Positions 26,650 to 38,679 of a stretch of 64,000 nt of DNA are shown here, one piece after another. The notes under the pieces are model-generated. The model had not been told where the DNA came from. It did no database searches and was given only the letters and a program-made list of their open reading frames with translations. A program made the translations under genes and the position numbers. Each line of letters starts with the position of its first letter. Position 1 is the first letter of the stretch. Source of the stretch: Anoplolepis gracilipes (taxonomy: Eukaryota > Arthropoda > Insecta > Hymenoptera > Formicidae); contig NC_132978.1 of the NCBI RefSeq assembly GCF_047496725.1, positions 4,145,501-4,209,500 of the forward strand, written 5' to 3'.

Positions 26650-27300
26650 TTTACTTCGCATTAATCGTACGGCTGAATAGTGCTCGAAGGGAAGTCAAAT
26701 GTGACGTTACAGAAATGAATTTCACTCGGTCTTGCATGTGTGCTTTGCCGTTACTTCCGGCATTTCGATACGTACGATATCAATTAGGCGGCCAATGAGA
26801 AAGGGGTAGAGGGAAAGAATAATAAAAAGAGACGAGAGAGGGTGGGAGGGGGTGCGAGGGGAGACAGGTCTCATTGAGTTTTGTGTATATAGAGCGCGAT
26901 GGCGAAATGCGGAGAAACGCGATTGGCACTACCACGTAGGCGGGAATTCGTTGCGTAAGCACCCCGGTGCATTATTACGTTATCAGCCTGCCGTGTTATT
27001 ATGTTATCATTTTTCACAGAGCTCTGGGGAAAGTGCCAGCACGGAGGTGAATTTAATTACGCGCCTTATATACAGCGGGATGTGTACTGGAATGGCCGAC
27101 GATGTCGCCGAAGGAAAATAGAAAAGTATGCGAGATACGAGCCGCGTTTTTCTCACCGATATGGCCTTATCATTCACGGCCGTATCGATTGGTACATGGA
27201 ACACGTACCATCAGCAATATTCCTACTTCATAGACGCTTCATAGATTTCTCATGGAGGTCGTGTTCTTGCAAAACATTCTAGAACTCCACATTCGTGGTT
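26650..27300. other. GC-rich island, no family recognised
   Basis: A GC-rich block includes the G-quadruplex motif listed separately. Two plus frames (26852-27121 and 27001-27282) and one minus frame overlap, with no domain I can name. Regulatory DNA or an untranslated exon is possible. Confidence 0.3.
26840..26861 (+). other. G-quadruplex motif
   Basis: Four G runs lie close together on the plus strand: GGG, GGG, GGGGG and GGGG, separated by loops of 1, 1 and 5 bases. This meets the usual G3+ with loops of 1-7 rule. It sits at the left side of a GC-rich island just before GAGACAGGTCTC, a short near-palindrome. Confidence 0.85.
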
Positions 27301-28280
27301 TATCTCGAAACATGCAAATTATTTTGGGCTTTTCTCGTAATTAGCATTAAATTATTACAACTAGCGTCAATTATTATTTTTTAATGCATAATATAAAGTA
27401 ATATGTTATTGATAATTCTATCGCTGACCCTAAAATTCTTTTTCTTATTTTTATTCTTTATTCTGAAAATTATTCTTATCTTTTACATTATTTTTCATTC
27501 TTTTATGTAAGTAGAGGTTTTTGTAGGTATAGGTTTAATATAATATTATTTCTATTAGTATACTTATTTTTACTCTTCTTAATAATACTCTTATGAGTAT
27601 TCTATTTACTATTTGATTTTATTATATCTAAAAGTTTTTATCATCTATGTATAAATACTTTTAAATTTAATTTCAGAATTAATCTTAAATTAAATTACAG
27701 ATTTGTAAAGATTTAGGTTTAAAATCAATCATAATTACTGATGATGATTATAATGAACTAATTTTACGTATTTAGGAGGATACTAGTCATGTCCATTGAA
27801 GAGAAGCAGGGAACGAGCGCGCTTAGTAGATTTGTCTCGAAATGTCTTTTTTACAGCTCGCTGTGCCGTGTAAAGTACGCGTGTTTACTACCACGATGAC
27901 CGTAGAATGAGAACATTTCTGGAAGATTTCTTGAACGTTTCACAAAGTTCCTTATTATCTACGCCGTAACTTTGGTGAGATTTTCCCAGACGCAGTACTT
28001 GATGCGTGTTGAAAAATTTAACTGGTATTTTTTGGACACATCTTATTCTATTTTTTTTTTAATATGGACGATAACTGTGTTTTTTTTCCCAAATGCTGAC
28101 AAAATAAAAATGAAGCGGCTCGAATCTGTTTAATTATATATTAGTTAATTAATTACTTTAAAAAATCCATGATGCAACTCGGACTACAAGTCGCTTTTGT
28201 GACCGAACAAATTCAACGATATATCCCTCAGTCTAAACACACGAGTTTTCACATCAAAAGCTCATTATTTTTACACGCGC
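27301..28280. other. AT-rich spacer, no gene seen
   Basis: Mostly AT-rich, with a slightly GC-richer patch at 27780-28000. If the minus-strand gene at 28.3 kb is real, this stretch would be its downstream intron. I could not identify a following exon here. Confidence 0.5.
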
Positions 28281-28299
28281 GTTAATACGTAATATGCGT

Positions 28300-28647
28300 T
28301 CATTTAACACTGTCATATACGCATTCTACATAACTCGAATCGACTATACCTCCTAGTCCGCGACATTCCTCATCCTGCTTACAGTCATAGCATTCCAAAT
28401 ATCCGCGGAAAATTCTCCGAATACCCGGAGGATTTTCATAGTCGGCGACGACGAGCTGGCGCCGCTTCATTTCCACGTCTTTTGAGATCGTGGAACCTGA
28501 CTGCTCTCGCCGACCGCACGTTTCATCGTTTCGCTGCCGCTCCGTTTCATGGGCGTAAAAATGTCCGCGGACACACATAGTGTCATATACCGAATTTTTC
28601 TTCGCGAATCGGGCGACAACGGCGAGAAAAACGAGGAGCCGTATCAT
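28300..28647 (-). CDS. candidate exon of a small secreted cysteine-rich (Ly6/uPAR-like) protein
   Basis: A 115-codon frame starts at an ATG (28647) and begins with a short hydrophobic stretch (MIRLLVFLAVVARF) that could act as a signal peptide, although it is brief. Cysteines occur at residues 25, 44, 86, 89, 95 and 109. The last four, in LECYDCKQDEEC and then VEC, have the C-x2-C-x5-C-x13-C spacing typical of the start of a Ly6/uPAR three-finger domain. The frame closes only six codons after Cys109. A GTATAT immediately after that codon (28320-28315 on the minus strand) could be a splice donor, so the domain may continue in another exon. The next exon is not found, and no clear acceptor separates the leader from the cysteine motif. 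Ly6 proteins are usually secreted or GPI-anchored. It may instead be a chance frame in a GC-rich island. Confidence 0.33.
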   Translation of the reverse strand: MIRLLVFLAVVARFAKKNSVYDTMCVRGHFYAHETERQRNDETCGRREQSGSTISKDVEMKRRQLVVADYENPPGIRRIFRGYLECYDCKQDEECRGLGGIVDSSYVECVYDSVK

Positions 28648-28862
28648 CGCGCTTTTCTTGTCGGCGAGTGAAAGGCGATATTAAACGGAATCGCGCCTCC
28701 AGCTCCGCTCCGATGCTCATTCAACTTTCGCAGCAGCAAAATGAAATTTGGACGCTAGCACGGGAACACAATTTTCCTCTGATTTTGACCGTTGTTGCGT
28801 CATATCCGGCTATTACTTCTGCGACTGGAGATTTCCAGGATTAATAACGAACCGCTAAAATG

Positions 28863-29231
28863 TTACGCGTACACGTTTTCACTACATAAACATTATGTAT
28901 TTTTCATGTATCATCCATCTTGTTTTTATTCAGAATATTTTCAGCATACGCAGTTTTTTACACGTTTATCTAATCTTAATTTAGATAAGTACAATAATAT
29001 TTATTCACACAAAGAATCAGTAATATTTATTTACACCGATATTTCGTTATTAACTTGGTAAAATTTAATTATTACGCGTTATATATTTTTCATGTATCAT
29101 CTATCTTGTTTTTATCTAGAATAATTTCAGCGCAGTTTTTGACACGTTTATCTAATCTTAATTTAGATAAGTACAATAATATTTATTTATACTGATATTT
29201 CGTTATTAACTCGGTAAAATTTAATTATTAG
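28863..29231. repeat. diverged tandem duplication (about 210 + 160 bases)
   Basis: Unit 1 (about 28863-29072) and unit 2 (about 29073-29231) share long near-identical blocks. These begin with TTACGCGT and TTTTTCATGTATCATC, include a central block around TAATCTTAATTTAGATAAG, and end with GTAAAATTTAATTATTA. Unit 1 carries extra segments, including an internal repeat of AATATTTATT. Divergence between copies is small, so the duplication is fairly recent. Confidence 0.9.
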
Positions 29232-29239
29232 TGCCACTT

Positions 29240-30070
29240 TGTTCGTTTAATGCCGTTTTGCGAGCTATTTTCTGCTCTCTCAGATAAAGACGATTAAACA
29301 GACAATTGAGTAACTCCGGGGATATTAAGGAGTAACGCTTTTGCGATGGGACTTGCGTCGCTAGTACATTAAAGTTAAGGATAAAGTTATCCCAAGGCAG
29401 CAAGAGGAGAATAATGGCTGAGATTCGCGACAAAGCAAAGTAGTTTAAACATTGCGATGCAAAACACGCAGGTTTACCTATTTTTGTCGGCGAGATTAGA
29501 GAGCGCTCGGGGCGAATAAGTAGGTGTAATAAACGATTACAAATAAATAAAACAAACGATTACGCAATTCTCGCCGAAAATTTAAGAGTTAGTTCCTTCG
29601 TCCGCTAAAATCGTATTTCGATCTCTTTCAGAGTTGTTAGCGAAATTGATAAGCGTTTAAAACATCCGAGCATTCAAGTTTAAAGATGAATCATAAAGTT
29701 CTTCCAGAACATCCGAGATTATTAAACTTCGCGGTTGGATTTTGGCGCGTTACAGCATTAATCTGAAGCCACTTTAATAGCGCGGAACCTTGATCGCTTC
29801 CCTGGAGTTCAGTCAATTACGCGCTTCATTAATTTCCGGTGGCGTGCATCCTCGTGTCAATCGATGTGAATTGTTCTCTCCCGAGAATCGCGTGCAAAAT
29901 TCATGATGTATTATAGATCCGAACGTGAAAAGCGAATAATTCCTACGCGCGTTACGCTTTCTCTATCATCAGCTTGATGATAAATAAATTAATTACCGAG
30001 CGCGATTATTACGCGTCAAGTACGCAGTAGTACAAAATTATGCGCTTACGTATCGTAATTTTGGTTATTA
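29240..30070. other. GC-richer island, no gene recognised
   Basis: The composition is GC-richer than its neighbours, with scattered CpG-containing words such as ACGCGT. The only notable frame is a 70-codon minus frame at 29221-29433 with no domain. Possibly regulatory. Confidence 0.35.
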
Positions 30071-31130
30071 ATATACATTATTTAGTTTGTAATAACTTTT
30101 GACGCGCACGATTACGACAAAGTTTACAATTAATTTAAGGCATTAATGTATGTATGTCTGTATGTGTGTATGTTTACGTGTGAACATAATATGCGCTTAT
30201 CTAAGTACGGAGCCGTGGAATGCGATGCATTTTGCAATTATCATGCATTACCTATATCGAGTATACACCGATTTGAAAGGCCGATAAGAATTTATGGAAT
30301 ATAATTGTAAGTTCGAATAAAAGCTATGTTACGCCAGTACGATTTCACATGCGCGAGCACAAGGGAATTCCAAGAAAATTTACAATAAAGTCGTTTGACA
30401 ATCAATCTATTGGTCTGCAGCGTTAAAAACTTTTTCCTAAAAAATTATTATAAAAAAAAGAAATCGACAATATAAAATTGTTACAATAATCGCAATGACA
30501 ACTATAAAGTTTCAATATCTCTTTCTACTTGATTTTTAAAAGCTATATTTTTTTATAAACTGAATTATTTATTTCAATTAAAATATCTGACATTTTGTTA
30601 ATTAAAGATATAATATGTAATTAGTGTAAAATGTTTGTTTATTTAAATGTTGTTAAACTAATAATTATCGCGTAATACACGATGCAATATAACTGAAATA
30701 TAATATAAATATATTATGTAATTATTTCACTAATAAGTTTACAGAATAACAGAAATATTTAATTCATTAAAATTAAAGATAAATATAAATTTGTTTTACT
30801 CTGATATTATATATATATATATAAAATTGTAAGAATATTACACATGAGAATTTGCATAATTAAAAAAAATTAATATTTTCTTTTATCTTAACAAGAATCA
30901 GAGTTTATATATTTTTTCGTCTTTTTAAATTTAACGTTAAAAATATCATATTAATTTTTTGTATTTTGGTAACATTATACAAATCCATAATAACTCTCTT
31001 CAATCTTTTTAATTAAAAATTACTAAGACTATTCAATTAGCTTTCCTGCACAGAGTGCTTTGACACAAAATCATTTAAGTATCTATTGATCCATGAGATT
31101 CGCAGTAACAGAATAGAAAGTATATTAACG
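30071..31130. other. AT-rich spacer, no gene seen
   Basis: TATG/TGTA-type short repeats occur near 30147-30175. Otherwise this is AT-rich unique sequence with dense stops. Confidence 0.65.
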
Positions 31131-31133
31131 TGG

Positions 31134-31134
<1 letters not shown>

Positions 31135-31178
<44 letters not shown>
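31135..31178. repeat. compound (TG)17-(AG)5 microsatellite
   Basis: Seventeen TG units pass without a gap into five AG units. Confidence 0.97.
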
Positions 31179-31179
<1 letters not shown>

Positions 31180-33655
31180 ACTTCCTTTTGAAAACCGCAA
31201 GGTCACGAACAGCGCAACTGCCTTTATAAAGTCCCTAATTCTGAAATTAGTTTCGCAAAGTTCCTAATTGTTTAACTCAATTCCGTGCCAATGACAGACG
31301 CACACACAAATTCGAGTATATCTCGTTTCCGTGAATTACAATTTGACTTTGTACAATCTCATCGTCGCTCCAAAACAATTCTGTTACGATATTTACATAC
31401 TTCTTATCGTCTTTGCGAAGGAGAGGCGTGTTTATTGACTTGACACACGATTTATACTATTATCACGATTGACAATAAACACATTGCGAAGAGTAAGATA
31501 TTGATTTTTTTTTTGGAACAAAATATTCATCTTTTGATTTTGCATAATTTCTTCAATAGCATAGAACATTTGCGAACAAACGGCTGAATTTTTATAGAAT
31601 AATTTACCAGAAACAAAACAGTCTTAGAGAATAACTCGTTTTTTAATTATAACTACAATAATAAGAAGAATATATTTATATTTTTCAATTTTTGAAGAAA
31701 AATGTGAAGAATTAAATCCAAACAAAGCCACGGCACACATATACATAAGTTGCAAAGTTAAAGATCATAAAATATTCAACGAACTCAGAAGAGAAAAGGG
31801 ATATCGCGTCAAAGTGAGCTTGAAATGCCGTGCGAAACGTCTTAGAGCTAGTAAAGCTAAAGACTCTTGCCCGTTTGCCATGTTAGTAAAGTACTCGAGA
31901 TGGATCGTATCGGTTGATCCGTGAAATTTTCGTGCCCGCTCATGTAGGTTCACGGTTTGCACCAATGTAAACGACGGGCTTCTCTTCCTCACAGTTTGCT
32001 TACAGTAACAACACTAAGACGTTCGTCAAGGAAAACCGTCCTCGCTCCTTCAGCAAACTGTGGCCATCATGCTTCATTCATGCACCCAGCGGTTCCAACG
32101 AACCTTTAGATTTACTTACGTAGCTAGCGATTCGTGGCGAGTTATGTATCCACTTGAAAATTTAAGATGCGAGATTTACAAGAGGATCAACTTTATAAAG
32201 TATAAATGAACGTTTCCTATCCATGAATTTCCTAAAATTATTTGACAAATTAGAAATTTTTAAATAACGAATAGAGTGAGTTATTTATACTTTTACTCTA
32301 TACTTTCCCTCTTACTAATGTAAAATTCAAATAGTACGAAAGATTTGTACGATATTTTTCTTATTATTTCTTGGCTCACAAAAATCAAAAATTTCTTTAC
32401 AATTCTTGTCTAATATACTTATGCAAACTTTGAATGTCGTGAATAAATAGGTAGTTTTGGGTTTAGAAACGTAGGTAGGTAGATTTCTGGTCATAAACTG
32501 ATTCATGTGGTCGTAAAACTTCCGATGCTAGTTCACGCGATTGCCATGGAAATGGGACAAATCCATAAGAATAAAGTTGAAATGTAACAGAGGAAAAGGA
32601 AAACCGAGAATAATAAAGAAATATCGTAATTGTGTATGTGTGTGTACATATATTATTAAGATATAATTATTATGTATACATATTATTTTGCAGTTTCATT
32701 TTGAATTTAACAAAGTTTTAATTTATATAAAAAGAACAGATATTTATTAAGACATATTTTATTTAAACGAGCGATGTAAAGGTTTTTTTATAGCAAAACA
32801 AAACATTTACATACAAAATTTCTCGCTACAAGTAATACAATACATTATGGCGTACGTCGAAATTGCGACGCGCATCTTTATGATAAGTAGTTTTACATTG
32901 CGTATAAAGTTTTACAGTATTTCAATATCCAAGAGCATTATATTGTCATGTATTATCATACGATCTCCGCGGTAGACTTTTCTTCTACATATGTTAGGAT
33001 CGAAAATAAAAAAAATGAGACATTCTAAAAGCACGCATTTTCTGTCTTATGATTAAATGATTAACGAAAGCAAAAGCTTTCAATAAACTTTGACAACTCC
33101 AAATAAAAACCTGAAATAATGCGAAAAAGAAAATGAGAAAGAGAAATAGTATTGTACAAAAATGGAGACATAATACAGTTTTTATATCTCAATAGGGAAA
33201 AGCAATTAATTAAAAAAAATTTTAATTGAAAGAGAACATTAATCTGATAGATTTAAAGCTTTCCTCGATATTTACATTTATCGTACAAATATGACAGTAA
33301 AAAAATATATAAAATATATGTAAAATTTTACGGGAACGTCAAACAACTACGTTCCTCATCTAATTTAAATTAATTTCTCGGGATGTGTCATTTTATTCTC
33401 GACGCATACGAATTCGTTGTAGGTCTAATCGTTATATGTAAAAAGAAAATATAAAACGTAGCTCTATATTATAATATTGTCACTTGCGATGCCACAGCGG
33501 CAATGTCGACACGCAATACATAACCAACGTTCGCGTAATTCAATTCTGACATGCTGAAATTGCCTTTCTAGGCCATTCCGTGAAGAGCCAACCGTGTGAA
33601 ACGACGTTTCTAGTCTTCCGTTTTCAGCTTTCGGTTTCGGGGCAGAAATTCGGGG
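31180..33655. other. mixed spacer, no gene recognised
   Basis: The 31.76-32.16 kb part is GC-richer and has a 75-codon minus frame with no domain. The rest is AT-rich. An RFX-like palindromic word GCCATGG sits in ATTGCCATGGAAAT at about 32540-32553. Confidence 0.5.
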
Positions 33656-33658
33656 TAA

Positions 33659-33682
33659 AGAGAGAGAGAGAGAGAGAGAGAG
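33659..33682. repeat. (AG)12 microsatellite
   Basis: Twelve AG units lie inside a 250-base GC-richer patch (33480-33720). Confidence 0.97.
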
Positions 33683-34297
33683 GAAGGATAGAATCGCGCA
33701 AGCGCGATGCAACATCCCCTGTGAATATGCAACGAAATAATACAATATATTGCTAGTCCGATATCCAATATATTTTCAACAATGAGGTCCGTTTCGAATT
33801 ATCGCGCTTTCGTCTTCTCGCTAGTATTTTCCATTCTCCTTTCTCTCTTTTCTGACAATTTCGACGCGATTTGCGAAGAATATGAAAAACGAATTAAGGA
33901 ATAATATGATTATTCTGGCAATGTAAATATTAATTCATTTTTTAATTATATCAAGTATAAAAGAAAAAAAAAAAGAGGATATACAAATAAAATTAATTTA
34001 TATGCATGTATACTTTCTCTGCAATGATATACGGTTAAAATATATTTTTGTCGCATATAGATTATATCAAATCGATTCTGCAGGTGACAGAAGATTAATT
34101 GAAAACAAAAAAGAGATATATAGACTATTTGTTGATAAAAATTTTTAATTATCGAATGGTTAAAAAAATATTTACTGTGGTAATTGAATTTGGAAGTACA
34201 TTTATCTCAAAAACCCCAATACTTATAAAAAACTGTAATTCAAGTTGTTTCCAAAATCATCGATTTGATTATGATTTTATTTATAAAATATTGCATT

Positions 34298-34300
<3 letters not shown>

Positions 34301-34328
<28 letters not shown>
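34301..34328. repeat. (CT)14 microsatellite
   Basis: Fourteen uninterrupted CT units followed by GTGT. Confidence 0.97.
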
Positions 34329-34334
<6 letters not shown>

Positions 34335-34419
34335 CACTTTTGAAGATTGCAATTTTGTATCAATGTATCAATGTAATAAAATTTTTGCTCTTTTATAGAT
34401 TTCGCGTTAATTAGACGAT

Positions 34420-34640
34420 GTGTGAAAAAAAGAGGAAACAAGCTGAGAAATATAAAAGAGGAACGGACAAGTCACGACAATGCAAGAAAGTTTGTAAGGG
34501 GCTAAGAAGACTTGGGTATCTTAAAAGACAACTCTGAAATATGAACAGGAGGTAGAAGGAAAGAAAGTCGGGTTGGAAAGTAACGAAGTAGAAAGAAGAA
34601 GAAAAGAGAAGAGACATAGTATAGCGCTAATACAAAGGAT
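34420..34640. other. purine-rich tract
   Basis: The plus strand is heavily A/G-biased for about 220 bases. The opposite strand reads as a low-complexity Phe/Leu/Ser frame (34411-34617), which I regard as a by-product. Confidence 0.7.
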
Positions 34641-36250
34641 AAGACAAGTCACACAAAGGAGGACCCGTCTAAATTGTTAAAATCCGGTAGGCAATCTAGT
34701 AAGTAATCTGAAATGTTGGACGAATAAATTATTCCTTTTTTTACTCAAGATAATTATTTAGAGATAATTATTTATCATGTTTCTTTACTCAATGACGTTT
34801 TCTTAAAAGATACAGCACTATTTCAAGATGTTGTTACATTTGTTTCACTCTCTTATCAGTCCCAAATTAAAACTTATTTGATGAAATAGTAGCGCATAAA
34901 ATCATTTTTTGCAGTTCCTTGTTTAACGCACTATGTAATAATGTACTATGGTTACAATTGTAAATGGGAACAAAAGAAATTCAAAAACATTAATCAAGAG
35001 AAAGCTTCTGCTTCTGCTAAGAATAATTTTTAAAAAATTTATATTTTATGTAATATATAAATAAGAGCAGCCATATTGTTTAAAATTTCTTTGCTTTTAC
35101 ATAATTTTTATATTTAATTTAATATAAATAAATATTTTATATATTACGTTAGAAAAACAAGAAAATTGTGTCTTGTTACATAAAGATGATGAAAAACAGT
35201 ACTGTTTTTGTGATAATACAGAAATGTAGCTGTATTTTACAAACTAAATTAATTTTATTAAAATAGTTTTTATTATAATGGCATTTATGTTTCGAAAAGA
35301 AATCTTATGTGACCTTCATTATTACATCCAATTACATTTCCTTATTACTACGTAAAACTTGAAAGTGCATTTTAATGCTCAATCTATTTCTTACTATTCT
35401 TATAATAAAAATTGCGGAAAATTAGATAATGATATACAATTGCTTTCTTATAAAATAGTTATTGCTTGTGTGTGCGAATTTAATATAGTGCAAACGCATA
35501 AATAGTTTTTGTTGTCTTATAATTATGGAGCGGAATTACGATCGCGATATTATATTATTGAACATGTTTCATTATCCAAACGGTATAAAATTCAGCAAAT
35601 AATCGATTACATTTTACACGAACATTCCTCCACGTCAGGTATATTTGTGGAAAATTTCTTACGCGTTTCAACAAAGAGCTAAAAAGGATTTTTCGGACCA
35701 TTACCCGAATTCTATCGCTCGTTAGTTCACACTTGTTCTCATTGCTCATGCGTATTTTAAGATGAGTTTTGCTCTACAACAAACGCGCGGTAACGAGTCG
35801 GCACCATGTGTGCGCGCACCAGCAATAAGCAACAGCTGGTCCATGTCATATCTTCTGTCCGAGTAATTCGCCTGTTATAAACCCCCTCTTTTCGGATGTT
35901 TCCTTCTCATCCTTCCATCTCGGCTTGACACTTTTCATATCGTTAAACCAGGTCGCTCTCAAATTCTTTTTTAACCAGTACACCATGAAAGTAACGTATA
36001 AGAATAATATACAAAACTATAAAAAATGTATATAATTTGTTTTCAAAAATAATTGCAAATAATTATTTAACGTAATCGATAAATTTATAAAAAATATAAT
36101 AGCGCTATTAGAATGCCATTTAAAAATAATTCTATGTTTTTAAATTTTATATATACAAATATTAAACAATATACACTAGTTTATTACATGATGTATGTTA
36201 ATGTCACATCAAATACGAAAGTTAGTCTGTGTTATTCTCTGTACACCGAA
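34641..36250. other. AT-rich spacer with a GC-richer patch
   Basis: AT-rich except for 35540-35960, which is moderately GC-rich. No exon with splice support was recognised. Confidence 0.55.
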
Positions 36251-36258
36251 TGGTAATC

Positions 36259-36350
36259 ACGTGGCGTGTACATGCGATCGTTACGTGCATCGTTGCACGT
36301 AAATGCACGCGTGTGTGCACGCGTCCATAGCATGCGTGCACGATTGTGTG
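36259..36350. other. alternating purine-pyrimidine, CpG-rich patch
   Basis: About 90 bases are dense in CACGTG, TACGTGCA, GCACGT, ACGCGTGTGTGCACGCGT and GCATGCGTGCAC. The alternation of purine and pyrimidine favours Z-DNA. The first word is an exact E-box. A plus frame of 87 codons at 36266-36529 crosses it but has no domain. Confidence 0.6.
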
Positions 36351-36776
36351 TTGCATTAAGTTCTCGTAATAAAACCGGACTTCATGTCTACGCCTTTTCC
36401 CGTTCTGCAGCCTGCCCTCATTTCGATCTTCGTAGGAAGCGTTGCCGCGCCGCTACTAATCAAATTATTGGCTCCACCAATGAATATCCTAACGATTCAA
36501 TTGATTTTCTAAATGAATTTGGAATGTAAACCGGAAACAGTTTTCAGGCTAAATACATTGGAAAGTTGATTAGTGCGGCGGCCGAATTTGGTTACGACTC
36601 GACACGATTTATTATTAATTAAGAGATCCCGGAATTAATTATGATTACGGATGAAAATAACAGTCAATGATTTTAGATTTTGTGACGCTCTTTGCATTTT
36701 CACATACAAATTACAATCGGGAAATTGTAATTTTCAATTCTTTAATTTCCGCCTACGGTTAAAGACTAATAAGACA

Positions 36777-36876
36777 ATTATAGATGTTATTATAGATACT
36801 GTAAGTGTCCAGAATTATCCGTAATAACGCGAATAATACAAGTGAGTTATAATTATTATAGATGTTATTATAGATA
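36777..36876. repeat. 22-base direct repeat, offset 78 bases
   Basis: The same 22 bases beginning ATTATAGATGTTATTATAG occur at 36777-36798 and 36855-36876 with no mismatch. The second copy lies just before the (TC)n tract. Confidence 0.85.
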
Positions 36877-36884
36877 TTACGAGA

Positions 36885-36888
<4 letters not shown>

Positions 36889-36922
<34 letters not shown>
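36889..36922. repeat. (TC)17 microsatellite
   Basis: Seventeen uninterrupted TC units followed by AGTGTATATATAC. Confidence 0.97.
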
Positions 36923-36925
<3 letters not shown>

Positions 36926-37079
36926 GTATATATACGTTACATAAATCGTTATTTTTTACATCTTATATCGCTGAGAAGAACAGAGATGGTGACTGGCAGG
37001 TGGGGAGAAATGGTGTACATAGTACATACATTGATTCGAACTGATCCACACACATGTCAAGCTGGAAATACCTAGGTGC

Positions 37080-38010
37080 AGTTGCATTAGTGTAAGTGTC
37101 ATTACTCTCGTCATGCTCCAAAGGAATACTTTCACTGCCTTTTAGCTTAAAGTCCGTCTAACGCGATCGACTACTTTATATACGAAGCAAGAAAATTTAC
37201 GCCATGTTGAATCGATTGTATGATTTTTTCCCCAAATTCCATTTCGAAATCATATCGCAAAAATTCCTTATAATTAAAATAATATCTAAATGTAATTTTT
37301 GCAGTGTATTTTATTTATTAATTTTTAGTTTTAATTAACATAAATTTTTGTGTATTTACATAATACATATACACTACATATACACACACATATATACAAT
37401 ATATATATATATATATATAATAAATACAAAAGATAGTATGATACATGTTAAAGACATGACGAGAGAAACTTGTTGATTGAGTATTCAGTTATGTTAAAAA
37501 AGGTAAAAATACTAAGGCGAGAAAAAATACATGACAGTGGTGTGGCTTAAAACATGCCCGACTCACAAAGATCATGGTGGAGACAGGAAGCACGGTAAAC
37601 AGTTTAATGATCTTATAATCGTGAACGTGCGTAGTGATCACGTTAACGACATATCCTTTTGAAATCCATGTCAGTTAATTAGTGTCAATGAAAGTTTATT
37701 CTTTATGTCGACGGTTTAATTAAACAATTATTGGACAATTTAAAATAATATCACGTATTTGTAATCAGAGACAAATGAAATGTTATATATCGGAATGTAG
37801 CGATAAATAACCAAAATTATACGAGCAATATATTCTGTTGCTTAAAGGATTTATCTTTTCCGTACACAGTTTGTACATTTTTATACTTTACTATATAATT
37901 TCTTTTTATATATTACCTTTTATATTTCCATTTCTAGTGGCTATTTCGAAATTATTATAGTATTAAATAAAGCTTATATATTTCTTCAAAAATTTAATAT
38001 AGAAAAATAA
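37080..38010. other. AT-rich spacer with a TA run
   Basis: Contains a TA run at 37399-37419. No exon recognised. Confidence 0.6.
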
Positions 38011-38016
38011 TTTTTG

Positions 38017-38059
38017 TCTTATTTATTAATATAAATAATATTTATATTAATAAATAAGA
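38017..38059. repeat. 43-base perfect palindrome (AT-rich)
   Basis: Two 21-base arms flank a single central A at 38038. The left arm starts TCTTATTTATTAATATAAA and the right arm is its exact reverse complement. It could extrude as a cruciform. No flanking target-site duplication is obvious. Confidence 0.95.
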
Positions 38060-38484
38060 AAACTTTTGAGACGTTCATACACACACACACACATTCCGTA
38101 ATTATATAAATATTTATTGTAGATTAATAAATTCTCTTTCTTTTTTTATAGCTTTTTAAAATAAAAATATAAATATTAACAAAAAGACGGAAAAAAAATT
38201 GCAAAAGCAATTTTTATTACGATAACGAGGAACCAGTTCTATGAAACGTGAAAAAAATATCAAAATTCCGACTTTTAAAAACCAGCACAATTTGAAATAC
38301 TTTGGTATAACTTTTATTGCGATCGTTAACAAACCACAAAAAAAACGGTGTCGGTGAGAATTTGTTTGGAATCGTTTTCAATTGGGTAAGAAGCTGAGAA
38401 TTCTTGATTAGAGTGTTTTGTTTAATAATTTTACTATATAACCGCAACCCATCATCAATTAGCAAATTAATGAAAGATAATGAA

Positions 38485-38510
38485 AGAGAGAGAGAGAGAG
38501 AGAGAGAGAG
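38485..38510. repeat. (AG)13 microsatellite
   Basis: Thirteen uninterrupted AG units. They lie inside a spurious 152-codon minus frame (38217-38675) whose middle is a Leu-Ser run. Confidence 0.97.
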
Positions 38511-38679
38511 AAATGCAATTGCAAGAACTCTCGTTGATTTAATGAAAGCGCAATTTGATCGTAAAGTACTTGTTTTTCCATTAAGATGATGGATCATCAA
38601 AGTGAAAATAGGACAGTCGCTTTGCATCGATTTACATGAACGATAAATTGTTTCTAAATTACATCCCGTTCTCACAGAA

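Noticed and set aside
38217..38675. 152-codon minus-strand frame
   Set aside because: The centre is a Leu-Ser run from the (AG)n repeat and the ends are AT-derived.
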